Shown one piece after another: positions 49,039 through 57,635 of a DNA stretch of 64,000 nucleotides. The stretch comes from Cellulosimicrobium funkei. Its GTDB lineage: Bacteria; Actinomycetota; Actinomycetes; Actinomycetales; Cellulomonadaceae. Location of the stretch: NCBI RefSeq assembly GCF_001019615.1, contig NZ_JNBQ01000001.1:496001-560000 (forward strand), in the 5' to 3' direction. The position numbers and the translations under genes are program-made. How positions within the stretch are numbered: position 1 is the stretch's first letter; each line of letters begins with the position of its first letter. The notes under the pieces are model-generated. The model worked only from the letters and a program-made list of their open reading frames with translations. It ran no database searches and was not told the origin of the DNA.

Positions 49039-49929
49039 TCATCCCGCCAGGACGCGGTCGAGCGCCGCCCGGCCCGCGGGCCCCCAGCGGGCCTTGCCGC
49101 CAGGAAGGCCCCGGTCCCCGTTCTGCCCCATGAGCAGGAGGAAGAGGGCCTTGAGCGCCGCCAGCCCGCGCGCGCGGCGGACCGTCGCGTCGTCGGCGCG
49201 CGCGTAGGCGTCGAAGAACCGCGCGGCGGTGCCGGCGGGCAGCAGCACCCAGGCGGCGGCGAGGTCCCACGCCGGGTCGCCGGCGAACAGGTCGCCGAAG
49301 TCGACGACGCCCGCGAGCGTCCCGTCCGCGACGACGACGTTCGCGGGGTGGAGGTCCCCGTGCACCCACACGGGCGGCCCCTCCCACGCCGGGGCCGCGA
49401 CGGCGTCGGCCCAGACGGACCGGACGGCGGCGGCGTCGTCGGGGGCGACGGCGCGCAGGAACCCCTCGAAGCCGTCCGTCGCGTCGCGGGGGTGGGCGCC
49501 CCGGTCCGTGGACGTCGGCGCGTCGGCGGGCGCCCCCACGTGCAGCGCCCGGAGGAAGCCCGCCAGCGCGTCGGCGGCGTGCGCGCCCCGCGTGATCGTG
49601 CCGTGGTCCAGCGGCTCGCCGGGGACCCAGGTCATGACCGTCCAGTGCCGCGGGAGGCGCGCGGACGGCTCGCCGCACCGCACGGGCGTGGGCACGGGGA
49701 GCGGCAGGCGCGGCGCGAGCACGGGCAGCCACCGCCGCTCCTTGAGCTGGGGCTCCGGTGTCGGGTCCATGCGCTGCACCCGGACGGCCAGGTCGTCCCC
49801 GAGCCGCCACATCTGGTTCCCCCAGCCGCCCGCGACCTCGCGGAGCGGCAGCCCGGCGAGGTCGGGGTGCTGCTCCTCCAGAGCCTCGCGGACGAGGTCG
49901 GCGGTGGTCCCGGTCTCCGTGGCGCTCAT
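49039..49929 (-). CDS. Aminoglycoside phosphotransferase-family kinase
   Basis: 296 residues from ATG 49929. Kinase-like fold with the catalytic HGDLHPANVVV (Brenner motif), the metal-binding DFGDLFAGDPAWDLAAAWVLLP, and an N-terminal VREALEEQHPDLAGLPL, GGWGNQMWRLGDDLAVRV (ATP-binding strand). This APH family phosphorylates small molecules (choline, aminoglycosides, sugars, homoserine); the substrate cannot be named, and drug resistance should not be assumed. The gene is on the same strand as the amino acid transporter upstream, 29 bp apart, and the two may share a transcript. Confidence 0.88.
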   Translation of the reverse strand: MSATETGTTADLVREALEEQHPDLAGLPLREVAGGWGNQMWRLGDDLAVRVQRMDPTPEPQLKERRWLPVLAPRLPLPVPTPVRCGEPSARLPRHWTVMTWVPGEPLDHGTITRGAHAADALAGFLRALHVGAPADAPTSTDRGAHPRDATDGFEGFLRAVAPDDAAAVRSVWADAVAAPAWEGPPVWVHGDLHPANVVVADGTLAGVVDFGDLFAGDPAWDLAAAWVLLPAGTAARFFDAYARADDATVRRARGLAALKALFLLLMGQNGDRGLPGGKARWGPAGRAALDRVLAG

Positions 49930-49958
49930 GCGCGCCCACGGTACCGACGCGTCGGCAC

Positions 49959-51455
49959 CTACGCGGCGACGTCGCCCTTCAGCGGGTCCCGGCCGGCGAC
50001 GGAGTGCCGGTAGCCGTAGATCGCGTAGATGACGAGACCCACGACGACCCAGCCGAGGAACCGGAGCCACGTGAGCGTCGTGAGGTTTGCCATGAGCCAG
50101 AGGCACGCGACGCCGGACACGATCGGCAGCACGGGCGACCACGGCACCTTGAACGAGCGCTGCAGGTCGGGCCGCGAGCGGCGCAGGATCGGGATGCCGA
50201 AGCTCACGAGGACGAACGCGGAGAGCGTCCCGATGTTGATCATCTCCTCGAGCAGCTCCACCTGGGAGAGCCCGGCGATGAGCGCCACGACGATGCCCAC
50301 CCCCACCTGGAGGCGGACCGGCGTGTGGTACCGGTGCGAGGTCCGCGAGATGCCGCGGGGGAGGAGCCCGTCGCGGCTCATCGCGAACACGACGCGCGTG
50401 AGGCCGAGCAGCAGCACCATGATCACCGTCGTCAGCCCGATGAGGATGCCGACGGAGATCACGCGGCCGGCCCAGTCCGCGCCCACGAGGATGAACGCCG
50501 TCGTGAGCGACGGCGCGTCGGACTCCGCGAGCTCGGTGTACGACACCATGCCCGTCACGACGAGCGTCACGAGGATGTACAGGACGGTGACGATCGCGAG
50601 GCCGCCGAGGATGCCGCGCGGGAGCGTGCGCTGCGGGTCCTTGGCCTCCTCGGCCGTGGTCGCGACGACGTCGAACCCGATGAACGCGAAGAACACGAGC
50701 GCGGCGCCCGCGAGCAGGCCCATGACCCCGTACGTCGTGGGCTCGAGCCCCGTGAGGAAGCCGACCAGCGGCTGCTCGAGCGCCGACTGCTCCGGCGCGG
50801 GCTGGGCGGGCGGCACGAACGGCGAGTAGTTCGAGGCGTCGACGAAGAAGAACCCGACCACGATGACGAACAGCGTGATGCCGACCTTGATGACCGTGAA
50901 CACGCTGTTGACGCGCGTGCTGAGCTTGGTGCCGATCGCGAGCAGCGCGGTGAACACCGCGACGATGAACACCGGGCCCCACTCGAGGTCGACCGGACCG
51001 ATCGGGATCGTCAGCGGCAGGTCGATGCCGAACAGCCCCAACGCGTCACCGAGGTAGACGCCCCAGAACTTCGCGATGACCGCCGACGCGAGCAGCATCT
51101 CCAGGATGAGGTCCCACCCGATGATCCAGGCGACGAGCTCGCCCATCGTCGCGTAGGAGAACGTGTACGCCGACCCGGCGACGGGGATCGCGGACGCGAA
51201 CTCGGCGTAGCACATGACGGCCAGGGCGCACACGATCGACGCGATGACGAACGAGACGATGACGCTGGGCCCCGCGTAGTTCGCGGCGGCCGTCGCGCCG
51301 ACGGAGAAGATGCCCGCGCCGACCGCGACCGCGACCCCGAGGACCGCGAGGTCCCAGGAGGTCAGGCTGCGCTTGAGCGAGCGTTCCGGGTCGTCGATCG
51401 CCGCGAGCGAGTCCTCGACGGACTTGCGACGGAACAGGCCGGTCCTCGTGGCCAC
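49959..51455 (-). CDS. APC-superfamily amino acid permease
   Basis: 498 residues from GTG 51455, with GGGAGG 7 nt upstream. About 12 membrane helices. The N-terminal LTSWDLAVLGVAVAVGAGIFSVGATAAANYAGPS holds the substrate-binding 'GAGIFS' break of TM1, and the TM6 region is GAALVFFAFIGFDVVATTAEEAKDPQRTLP. This is the cationic amino acid transporter type of APC permease (YfnA/CAT-like). It imports an amino acid with a proton, or exchanges it. It precedes the kinase gene by 29 bp. Confidence 0.9.
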   Translation of the reverse strand: MATRTGLFRRKSVEDSLAAIDDPERSLKRSLTSWDLAVLGVAVAVGAGIFSVGATAAANYAGPSVIVSFVIASIVCALAVMCYAEFASAIPVAGSAYTFSYATMGELVAWIIGWDLILEMLLASAVIAKFWGVYLGDALGLFGIDLPLTIPIGPVDLEWGPVFIVAVFTALLAIGTKLSTRVNSVFTVIKVGITLFVIVVGFFFVDASNYSPFVPPAQPAPEQSALEQPLVGFLTGLEPTTYGVMGLLAGAALVFFAFIGFDVVATTAEEAKDPQRTLPRGILGGLAIVTVLYILVTLVVTGMVSYTELAESDAPSLTTAFILVGADWAGRVISVGILIGLTTVIMVLLLGLTRVVFAMSRDGLLPRGISRTSHRYHTPVRLQVGVGIVVALIAGLSQVELLEEMINIGTLSAFVLVSFGIPILRRSRPDLQRSFKVPWSPVLPIVSGVACLWLMANLTTLTWLRFLGWVVVGLVIYAIYGYRHSVAGRDPLKGDVAA

Positions 51456-51557
51456 GGGTTCGCCTCCCCGGCGTCGGTGACAGGTCCGTCCATTGAACCG
51501 GTCCCGCGCCGACGTCGCGCGGTGGCGGTCCGGTCGCCCGTCCCCGGCCGGCGACCG

Positions 51558-51845
51558 TCAGGCCGGGTGCCAGCGCGCTCCCCAGCGGCGGGTCAGGCGG
51601 CCGCCCGACGTCGCGGCGTGGGCGCGCACCCCGGCCTCCACCGCGTCGGCGACCGCGTGCGCGGCCGCGTCCGTGTCGGCGAGGAAGCGGACGGTGACGC
51701 GGGCCTCGCCGCGCACGACGCCGACGTCGTACGCCTCGACCGTCGTCAGGGCGCGCGCCGCCGCCGCGGCGGCGGGGAGCACGGCCTCGGGGTCGGCGCC
51801 CGGGCGCAGCAGGCCCACGGCGAGGGTCACGCGGTACGACGGCAC
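51558..51845 (-). CDS. Small hypothetical protein
   Basis: 95 residues from GTG 51845, 3 bp after the lipoprotein gene's stop, so probably co-transcribed. It has the composition of a small alpha/beta protein: MPSYRVTLAVGLLRPGADPE, VLPAAAAAARALTTVEAYDV, GEARVTVRFLADTDAAAHAV. The pattern of two strands, helix, strand, helix resembles a ferredoxin-like fold. No signal peptide and no catalytic motif. I do not recognise it. Confidence 0.65.
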   Translation of the reverse strand: MPSYRVTLAVGLLRPGADPEAVLPAAAAAARALTTVEAYDVGVVRGEARVTVRFLADTDAAAHAVADAVEAGVRAHAATSGGRLTRRWGARWHPA

Positions 51846-51848
51846 GGC

Positions 51849-52391
51849 TCAGCCGAGCTCCGGCAGGCCGGCCTCGTCGCACGGGTCGAGGTCGACCGGG
51901 CCGGACACGTCGAGGCGGACCAGGTCGCCGTCGGCGGTCACGCGCACCGACCACCCCGCCGGGTCCGTGGCCTCGACCGAGGCGGACCCGCCGTGCTCGG
52001 CCTCGACCACGTCGGACGGCTCGCCGAACCCGTGCTCGTCGAGCACCGGGGCGATCGCGTCGGGGACGTCGGCGAGCAGGCCGTACGCGTCCTCGCCCCC
52101 CGGCGTGGCCCGGGCGTCGGGGAGGAAGACGACGCAGCGACCGTCGTCCTGCGCCGTCGCCGTGGCGCCCCCGTCGTCGTCGGTCCAGCCGTCCGCGCCG
52201 TAGACGTCGTGGACGGCAGCGAGGACGTCCTGGCGGGTCTGCTCGTACGCCGTGACGGCGTCCGGCGCGGGCGGCTCCGCCGGCTCGTCGGCGCCGCACG
52301 CGGCCACGGTGGCGAGGGCAGCCAGCACGAGCACCACCCCCGCGGCCCGCGCGGGCGCGCTCTCGCGCCGTGTCGTGGCCTGCTCCGTCAT
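51849..52391 (-). CDS. Secreted lipoprotein of unknown function
   Basis: 180 residues from ATG 52391, with GAGGGGGA 4 nt upstream. Signal peptide with lipobox ATVAACGAD. The mature domain has the segments YEQTRQDVLAAVHDVYGADG, CVVFLPDARATPGGEDAYGL, VLDEHGFGEP and a paired C-terminal strand SVRVTADGDLVRLDVSG, with one late Cys (DPCDEAGLPELG) that may pair with the Cys in GRCVVF. The fold and function are unknown. It is divergent from the calpain gene across 151 bp. Confidence 0.75.
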   Translation of the reverse strand: MTEQATTRRESAPARAAGVVLVLAALATVAACGADEPAEPPAPDAVTAYEQTRQDVLAAVHDVYGADGWTDDDGGATATAQDDGRCVVFLPDARATPGGEDAYGLLADVPDAIAPVLDEHGFGEPSDVVEAEHGGSASVEATDPAGWSVRVTADGDLVRLDVSGPVDLDPCDEAGLPELG

Positions 52392-52542
52392 GGGTCCCCC
52401 TCGGTCGTCGCGTGCGCGTCCGCGGGGGACGCTACCAGCGCCGTCGGACGCGCGGCCCGCCGCGTGGATGGGGAGCACGACCCATGGACCGGCGTGGGCG
52501 CGCGGCGGTACGGTCTCGGCGACCTGCGGGCGAGGGGGAGAC

Positions 52543-53607
52543 ATGAGCGGGATGTACGGGGCGGACGTCGCACAGCTGCGACAGCTCGGACAGCGGTTGT
52601 CCGAGGCCGCCGACAGGCTGACGTCGCTGCGCGGCGAGCTCGACGCGCTGGTGACGTCCAGCCCCTGGGAGGGGCCGGACGGCGACGCGCTGCGCGGTGA
52701 GTGGTCCACGTCGCACGGCCCGGCCGTCGCCGCGGTCGGAGCGGTCCTCGGGGACGCGGCGACCGCCGTCGTGCGCCAGGCCGACCAGCAGGAGAGCGCG
52801 AGCACGGACGGCGCCGCCGGATCCAATGGCGGCGGGTCCGGCGGGGGCGGCGGCGACCGCAGCACGCCGGGCGAGGACGGCGACCGGCCCGGCGACCCGG
52901 ACCTCACCGACGACCTCGGCGACTACGAGGACGTCCCGCCGATCGACCTCGAGAACGAGGACTTCTCGATCGACGACATCAACCAGGGGCAGGTCGGGGA
53001 CTGCTGGTTCCTCGCCGGCCTGGGCGCGGTCACGACGACCGACCCGAACTTCCTGCGCGAGCACATCCGGCTCAACGACGACGGCACGTACACCGTGACG
53101 ATGTACAAGGACGGCGAGCCGGTCGAGATCGTCGTGGAGCCGACGGTGCCGGAGAACGGCGTCGGCGGCCAGAACGGCGAGCCGAACTGGGTCTCGATCT
53201 ACGAGAAGGCGGCGGCCGAGTACTTCGGCGGCGACTACCAGGACATCGACGGCGGCCACTCCGACGACGCCTTCGAGGCCATCACGGGCCGTCCGGCCGA
53301 GCGGTCGGGCGAGCTCAGCCTCTCCGACATCCAGGACCGGTTGAAGGACGGGCCCGTCGCCGTGGGCACGGAGGACGACGACGCCTTCTGGTTCTGGGAG
53401 GACGAGGTCGACGACAGCCGCATCGTCCCCAACCACGCGTACGTCGTCACCGAGGTCAAGGAGGTGGACGGCGAGCTGAAGATCCACGTCGTCAACCCGT
53501 GGGGACCCGGCGGCGGGATGCTGGACGGTGAGCAGAAGGTCGGCGACCTCTGGCTCACCGAGCAGGAGTACAAGGAGAACTTCGACTCGGTCTACACGGG
53601 AGGCTGA
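52543..53607 (+). CDS. WXG-like N-terminal domain fused to a calpain-family cysteine protease
   Basis: 354 residues from ATG 52543, with GAGGGGGAG 3 nt upstream. Residues 1-90 (MSGMYGADVAQLRQLGQRLS, LVTSSPWEGPDGDALRGEW) form a helical hairpin with the W-x-G turn of WXG100/ESX-type proteins. A Gly/Asp-rich linker follows (about 91-135). Residues 140-340 are a C2 calpain core with the triad C154 (QVGDCWFLAGLGAV), H298 (VPNHAYVV) and N318 (VVNPWG). There is no Sec signal. I infer export by a type VII-like route and action on a target outside the cell. A small gene follows 3 bp later. Confidence 0.87.
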   Translation: MSGMYGADVAQLRQLGQRLSEAADRLTSLRGELDALVTSSPWEGPDGDALRGEWSTSHGPAVAAVGAVLGDAATAVVRQADQQESASTDGAAGSNGGGSGGGGGDRSTPGEDGDRPGDPDLTDDLGDYEDVPPIDLENEDFSIDDINQGQVGDCWFLAGLGAVTTTDPNFLREHIRLNDDGTYTVTMYKDGEPVEIVVEPTVPENGVGGQNGEPNWVSIYEKAAAEYFGGDYQDIDGGHSDDAFEAITGRPAERSGELSLSDIQDRLKDGPVAVGTEDDDAFWFWEDEVDDSRIVPNHAYVVTEVKEVDGELKIHVVNPWGPGGGMLDGEQKVGDLWLTEQEYKENFDSVYTGG

Positions 53608-53610
53608 CGC

Positions 53611-53886
53611 ATGGCAGGCAACGACGAGGTGCGCCGGGCGCGGGTCCCGCAGGGGGCGCAGGCGGAGTTCGCCGACGTGCGGGTGGGCGTGATGCGCGTC
53701 GGCGTCGGCGCAGGGCGCGCGCTCGCGCAGCTCGCGGTCCGCTCGCCGCGCGGCGAGGACGTCCTGCGGGCGGACCTCGGGGACACGATCGACCTGCACG
53801 GCGCGGGCATGCTCCACGTCGACGACGTGGAGGGGGAGCCAGGGACGTCGAGCGGCGCGGTCACGTTCACGTTCACGCCCGCCTGA
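53611..53886 (+). CDS. Small beta-rich protein coupled to the calpain gene
   Basis: 91 residues from ATG 53611; GGAGG at 53599-53603 is inside the calpain gene's last codons and 7 nt upstream, so the two are coupled. It reads as a beta-rich domain (VRVGVMRVGVGAGRALAQLA, ADLGDTIDLHGAGMLHVDDV, AVTFTFTPA) without signal peptide or helices. It is a candidate inhibitor or immunity partner of the protease, by position only. I do not recognise the family. Confidence 0.7.
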   Translation: MAGNDEVRRARVPQGAQAEFADVRVGVMRVGVGAGRALAQLAVRSPRGEDVLRADLGDTIDLHGAGMLHVDDVEGEPGTSSGAVTFTFTPA

Positions 53887-53908
53887 GCCGCGCGGTCGGC
53901 GCCGGCGC

Positions 53909-54529
53909 TCAGCCTGCCGCGTCGGCGGAGAGCACCGCGACGAGGAAGTCGGCGTCCGGGGTCCACGGGCGCAGGTCCCACGTCGCGAGGGCGAGGTCGA
54001 GGTGCAGCCCGGCCTCCTCGGCGTCGGCGAGGAACCGCTCGGGCGAGTAGCCACGCCCGGTCCCGAAGCCGACGACGGCCCGTCCGCCCGGCGCGAGGTG
54101 CGCGCGGAAGCGGCGCAGGACCTCGACCTCGGTCCCGGGCGCCAGGAACGTCATGACGTTGCCCGCGCAAACGACCGCGTCGAACGGCTCCGTGACATCC
54201 TCGGACGGCAGGTCGAGCTCGGCCAGGTCGCCCACGCGCCAGTCGGGCCCCGGGTGGTCGGCGCGCGCGGCCTCGATCAGCACCGGGTCGACGTCGACCC
54301 CGACGACGGTGTGGCCGTGCGCGAACAGCTTCGCGCCGACGCGTCCCGGCCCGCACCCGGCGTCGAGCACCCGTGAGCCACGGGGCAGCATGGCGTCGAC
54401 CAGCCGCGCCTCGCCCGCGAGGTCGGCGCCACGGGCCGCCATCGCCCGGAACCGCTCGACGTACCAGGTGGAGTGCGACGGGTCGGCGGCGGTCTTCTGC
54501 TCCCAGCGCGAGGGACGGGTGGCGCTCAT
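53909..54529 (-). CDS. Class I SAM-dependent methyltransferase
   Basis: 206 residues from ATG 54529; TAGCGT ends 7 nt upstream, so probably leaderless. The SAM motif is VLDAGCGPGRVGAKLFAHGH, followed by VVGVDVDPVLIEAA (motif 2), 'DLAELDLPSEDVTEPFDAVVCAGNVMTF' (motif 3-4) and a HLAPGGRAVVGFGTGRGYS loop. The family covers small-molecule methyltransferases with no clear target. Convergent with the small calpain-linked gene and divergent from the MOSC gene. Confidence 0.87.
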   Translation of the reverse strand: MSATRPSRWEQKTAADPSHSTWYVERFRAMAARGADLAGEARLVDAMLPRGSRVLDAGCGPGRVGAKLFAHGHTVVGVDVDPVLIEAARADHPGPDWRVGDLAELDLPSEDVTEPFDAVVCAGNVMTFLAPGTEVEVLRRFRAHLAPGGRAVVGFGTGRGYSPERFLADAEEAGLHLDLALATWDLRPWTPDADFLVAVLSADAAG

Positions 54530-54618
54530 GCCGACGACGCTACCCGCGCGGGGTGAGACCGGTCCCGTGACCTTGGTCCCCGGTGTCCTCCGCCTCGGCG
54601 CGCTGCGAGAATCGGAGG

Positions 54619-55374
54619 ATGTCTCCCGCCGCACCGCCCGCCGCACCGCCCGCCGCACCCGGCACCGCGCCCGTGACCGACCTCGCCTCCAGCGCCCCGA
54701 CGGGCGAGGTCCTCGCCGTGTGCCGCGTGCACGCGCTCCTGCCCGACGCGGGGCCCGTCGGCGTCACCGCGATCGACAAGCGGCCCGTGGACGGGCCGGT
54801 GAAGGTGCGACGCCTCGGTCTCTACGCCGACCTCCAGGCCGACCGGGCGAACCACGGCGGCGAGGAGCAGGCCGTGTACGCGTACGGGCAGGACGACGCC
54901 GACTGGTGGGTCGGGCAGCTCGAGCGCGAGGTCCCGCCCGGCCTGTTCGGGGAGAACCTGCGCGTGCGAGGCATCCCCGTGAGCGAGGCCGTCGTGGGGG
55001 AGCGCTGGTCCGTCGGTACCGCGCTGCTCGAGGTCACCCAGCCCAGGACGCCGTGCTCGACGTTCGCGCGCCGGCTCGGCGAGGACAAGTGGGTCAAGCG
55101 CTTCACCGCCGCGAACCGGACGGGCGCGTACCTGCGGGTCGTGCGCAACGGCGAGCTGCGCGCGGGGGACGCGGTGACGGTGTGCTACCGGCCCGAGCAC
55201 GGCGTGACCCTCGCCGACTGGTTCGGGGCGTGGAACGCGCGCGGCGCGGACCCCGAGCGCGCGGTGGACGTCGCGCGCCGCCTCATCGTCGCGCACCTCG
55301 AGGGCGACGTCGCGCTGACGGACGAGATGCTGGCCCGCGCCGAGATCGCGGTCGGGCGGGGCATCGAGGACTGA
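54619..55374 (+). CDS. MOSC-domain protein
   Basis: 251 residues from ATG 54619; GAGAAT ends 6 nt before it. An N-terminal low-complexity PAAPPAAPPAAPG stretch comes from a 12-bp DNA repeat and is probably variable. The MOSC domain (about residues 30-190) shows AIDKRPVDGPVKVRRLGLYAD, NHGGEEQAVYAYGQDDADWW, GLFGENLRVRGI, VTQPRTPCSTFARRL with the conserved Cys, and GAYLRVVRNGELRAGD. Such YiiM-type proteins are molybdenum-cofactor-linked reductase or sulfur-carrier proteins. It is convergent with the PH-domain gene, 4 bp apart. Confidence 0.87.
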   Translation: MSPAAPPAAPPAAPGTAPVTDLASSAPTGEVLAVCRVHALLPDAGPVGVTAIDKRPVDGPVKVRRLGLYADLQADRANHGGEEQAVYAYGQDDADWWVGQLEREVPPGLFGENLRVRGIPVSEAVVGERWSVGTALLEVTQPRTPCSTFARRLGEDKWVKRFTAANRTGAYLRVVRNGELRAGDAVTVCYRPEHGVTLADWFGAWNARGADPERAVDVARRLIVAHLEGDVALTDEMLARAEIAVGRGIED

Positions 55375-55378
55375 CGCG

Positions 55379-55945
55379 TCAGCGCTCCGCGCGCGGGATG
55401 CGCGGGGCGCGCGGGCCGCGGGGCGGCTCGTTCGGCGGCCACTCGCCGTCGTCGGAGCCGTCGTCGGCGGTGAAGAGGAGGTCGTGCAGGCGGACCTGGA
55501 CGTTCTCGACGTCGGGGACGTCGTGCAGGTTCAGCCCCGGCTTGTCGGTCGCGTCGGAGATGACGAGCGTCCCGCACCCGAAGATCCGGTCGATCGGGCC
55601 CTTCTCGTAGTTCACGTCGTTGATGCGGTACAGCGGGATGTCGCGTCCGGTGCGCGTGATGATGCCCGAGCGCATCGCGATGCGCTTGTTCGTCACGGTG
55701 TACTCCGTGGTCCGCCAGCGCAGCCACGGCACCAGCACCCAGACGATCGCCGCGACGAGGGCGAGGCCCGCGACGACCCAGCGGACGACGTCGTTCGGGA
55801 CGAGCACGACCGCCACGACGACGACCGCGACGAGGGCGACCAGCAGCACGAACGGCCAGAACAGCGCCTTCGCGTGCTCCTTGAGCTCCATGACGACGTG
55901 CTCGCCCTCGGTGAGGTGCTTCTCGCTCAGACCCATGGGCAGCAT
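55379..55945 (-). CDS. PH-domain (bPH2) membrane protein
   Basis: 188 residues from ATG 55945, with GAGGTGG about 4 nt upstream. Two adjacent membrane helices (about 29-78: LFWPFVLLVALVAVVVVAVVLVP, VVAGLALVAAIVWVLVPWL) precede a bacterial PH-2 domain (YTVTNKRIAMRSGIITRTGR, IPLYRINDVNYEKGPIDRIFGCGTLVISDATDK). A Pro/Arg-rich C-terminal tail follows. Such proteins are common in actinobacterial membranes; their role is unknown. The gene is on the same strand as the next phosphatase gene. Confidence 0.87.
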   Translation of the reverse strand: MLPMGLSEKHLTEGEHVVMELKEHAKALFWPFVLLVALVAVVVVAVVLVPNDVVRWVVAGLALVAAIVWVLVPWLRWRTTEYTVTNKRIAMRSGIITRTGRDIPLYRINDVNYEKGPIDRIFGCGTLVISDATDKPGLNLHDVPDVENVQVRLHDLLFTADDGSDDGEWPPNEPPRGPRAPRIPRAER

Positions 55946-56002
55946 GGTGCCACCTCGCGGTCCGCGGGGGGAGAGCCGTCCCGCCGTCGGCCGTCCCGGG
56001 GG

Positions 56003-56650
56003 TCAGTCCTGTGCCGAGAGGTTCCAGCCCTCGATCGTGCGCAGCCCGTGCCCGTACCCCAGCAGGCAGATCGCGGCGGTGCCGAGCTCGAACCGCGCTC
56101 CCAGGCCGGGGTCGACGCCGAGCCACACGGTCGCGAGGACACGGAGCAGGTGCCCGTGCGCGAACAGGACGACGTCCTCGCCACCCTGCAAGGTCGGCTC
56201 GACGCGCCGGAGCACGCGCCCGGCCCGGTCGGCCACGTCCGTGAGCTCCTCGCCCCGGTGGCCGTTCGCCGCCGCGAGGACGTTGACGCCGTCCCGGAAG
56301 ATCAGCCACTCGTGGCCCAGCTGCTCGCCGACGTCGACCGCGGTCCGTCCGTCGACGGGACCGTAGTCCCACTCGGCGAGGTCGTCGTCGGTCTCCGAGT
56401 CCGGGAACCCGGCGAGGTCGGCGGTGCGTCGCGCGCGCTGGCGCGGGCTCGAGAGCACGACGGCGGGGCGTCGACCCCGGCGGTCGGCCCACCGCTGGAG
56501 CCACACGCCGGCCGCGACGGCCTGCTGCTCGCCCGCGACCGTGAGGGGGATGTCCGACCGGCCGGTGTGGCGGCCGCTCGCGCTCCACTCGGTCTCGCCG
56601 TGGCGCACGAGGACGAGCTGCGGGTCGGGGACGGTGTCGGTCGCGGTCAC
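56003..56650 (-). CDS. Histidine phosphatase family protein
   Basis: 215 residues from GTG 56650. It has the RHGE catalytic motif (LVLVRHGETEWSASGRHTGR), the R in LSSPRQRARRTA, the acid region DDDLAEWDYGPVDGRT and the second His, VVLFAHGHLLRVLA. The SGRHTGRSDIPLT segment is typical of the CobC/GpmB-like subgroup with broad phosphatase activity. It is related to, but clearly distinct from, the phosphatase at 24583. It reads into the PH-domain gene on the same strand. Confidence 0.88.
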   Translation of the reverse strand: MTATDTVPDPQLVLVRHGETEWSASGRHTGRSDIPLTVAGEQQAVAAGVWLQRWADRRGRRPAVVLSSPRQRARRTADLAGFPDSETDDDLAEWDYGPVDGRTAVDVGEQLGHEWLIFRDGVNVLAAANGHRGEELTDVADRAGRVLRRVEPTLQGGEDVVLFAHGHLLRVLATVWLGVDPGLGARFELGTAAICLLGYGHGLRTIEGWNLSAQD

Positions 56651-56719
56651 GGGTCGGCCTTCCTGCGGGGGTCCTCCAGCAGGATCACCCGGGGACGCCC
56701 GGGGCGCGCGTCGGGGGTG

Positions 56720-56833
56720 TCAGCCGGGGACGCCGTCGACGCCGTTGATCGCAAGGAACACGACGAGGGCGCCGAGCAGGACGACGGCGATCCCGGTCGC
56801 GACGAGCAGGACGGTGCGGGGGCGGACGCGCAC
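56720..56833 (-). CDS. 37-residue single-pass membrane protein
   Basis: From GTG 56833, with GGAG 6 nt upstream, to TGA 56720. The product is MRVRPRTVLLVATGIAVVLL, then GALVVFLAINGVDGVPG. A basic N-terminus and one helix of about 22 hydrophobic residues predict a single-pass protein, N-in. Small proteins of this kind are easily missed; the start, ribosome site and composition support it, but no motif is recognised. It precedes the phosphatase gene by about 70 bp on the same strand. Confidence 0.5.
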   Translation of the reverse strand: MRVRPRTVLLVATGIAVVLLGALVVFLAINGVDGVPG

Positions 56834-56958
56834 GGGGACTCCGGAGGTCGGGGGTGGGACGGTCGACCCCATTCTCGCGCGCCGGGGTGGGTGGTCCCCG
56901 TTAGCGTCGGTACGGACACGGAGGGGCGGCGACGACGCCGCCGGGGAGGGGGGACGAG

Positions 56959-57585
56959 ATGGTGCACGAGACGGCGGACGGGGAGATCGCGTACGGGAGC
57001 CCGGAGTTCGACTGGTCGATCCTCACGGTACCGACGGCGCTCGCGGTCGTGCGCGGCCAGCTCGGGTTCTCGTGGCTCGAGGTCGCGGAACGGCTCGCGA
57101 CCCTCACCCAGGCGGAGCTCGAGTGGGAGCCCGGCCCGGACTCGTTGCGCGTCGTGCGGCGCCGCACCGAGCGCACGCCGCGCACGCTCGGCGTCGGCGA
57201 CTGGGTGATGGAGTGGCCGGACGGCCCGGACTCGTCGCAGCCGCGGACGATCGGGTGGCTGGTCGCGCACCTCACCGAGGCCTTCTTCGAGCGGTGGGAG
57301 TGGACGTTCGGACCCCACGAGCGCCGTCGCGACGCGGTGGCATTCTCGGGCGAGGTCGGTGCCGCCGTCGCGGGGCTGCGGCACGAGGTGGACCGGTGGC
57401 GGGCGGGGGTTGACGCGCTGCCGGACGAGGGGGCGTTCACGGTCGGGCTCAGCCAGGCGACGGAGATCGACGCGCAGTCGCCGTTCGTCCACCTCGTCGC
57501 GCACATGAACCGTGAGCTGATCCACCACGGCGCGGAGATCATGGTGCTGCAGGACCTCTACCGTGCGGCGAACGTCACGCCCTGA
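56959..57585 (+). CDS. DinB-family protein
   Basis: 208 residues from ATG 56959, with GGGGAGGGGGG about 6 nt upstream. It has the DinB_2 four-helix bundle: FSWLEVAERLATLTQAELEW, 'TIGWLVAHLTEAFFERWEWTFG', and the C-terminal FVHLVAHMNRELIHHGAEIMV. Metal ligands are the His residues in LVAHLTE and LIHHGAE. The family includes thiol-transferase and mycothiol-dependent enzymes as well as the DNA-damage DinB proteins; this branch has no clear substrate. Divergent from the 37-residue protein, same strand as the DsbA-like gene. Confidence 0.85.
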   Translation: MVHETADGEIAYGSPEFDWSILTVPTALAVVRGQLGFSWLEVAERLATLTQAELEWEPGPDSLRVVRRRTERTPRTLGVGDWVMEWPDGPDSSQPRTIGWLVAHLTEAFFERWEWTFGPHERRRDAVAFSGEVGAAVAGLRHEVDRWRAGVDALPDEGAFTVGLSQATEIDAQSPFVHLVAHMNRELIHHGAEIMVLQDLYRAANVTP

Positions 57586-57635
57586 CGCTCGGCCCGGGGG
57601 GAATCGTGCGGTCATCCAGATGGTTGAACGGTCAC

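Noticed and set aside
49039-49929. Antibiotic-resistance kinase
   Set aside because: APH-family motifs alone do not show drug specificity; many members act on housekeeping substrates.
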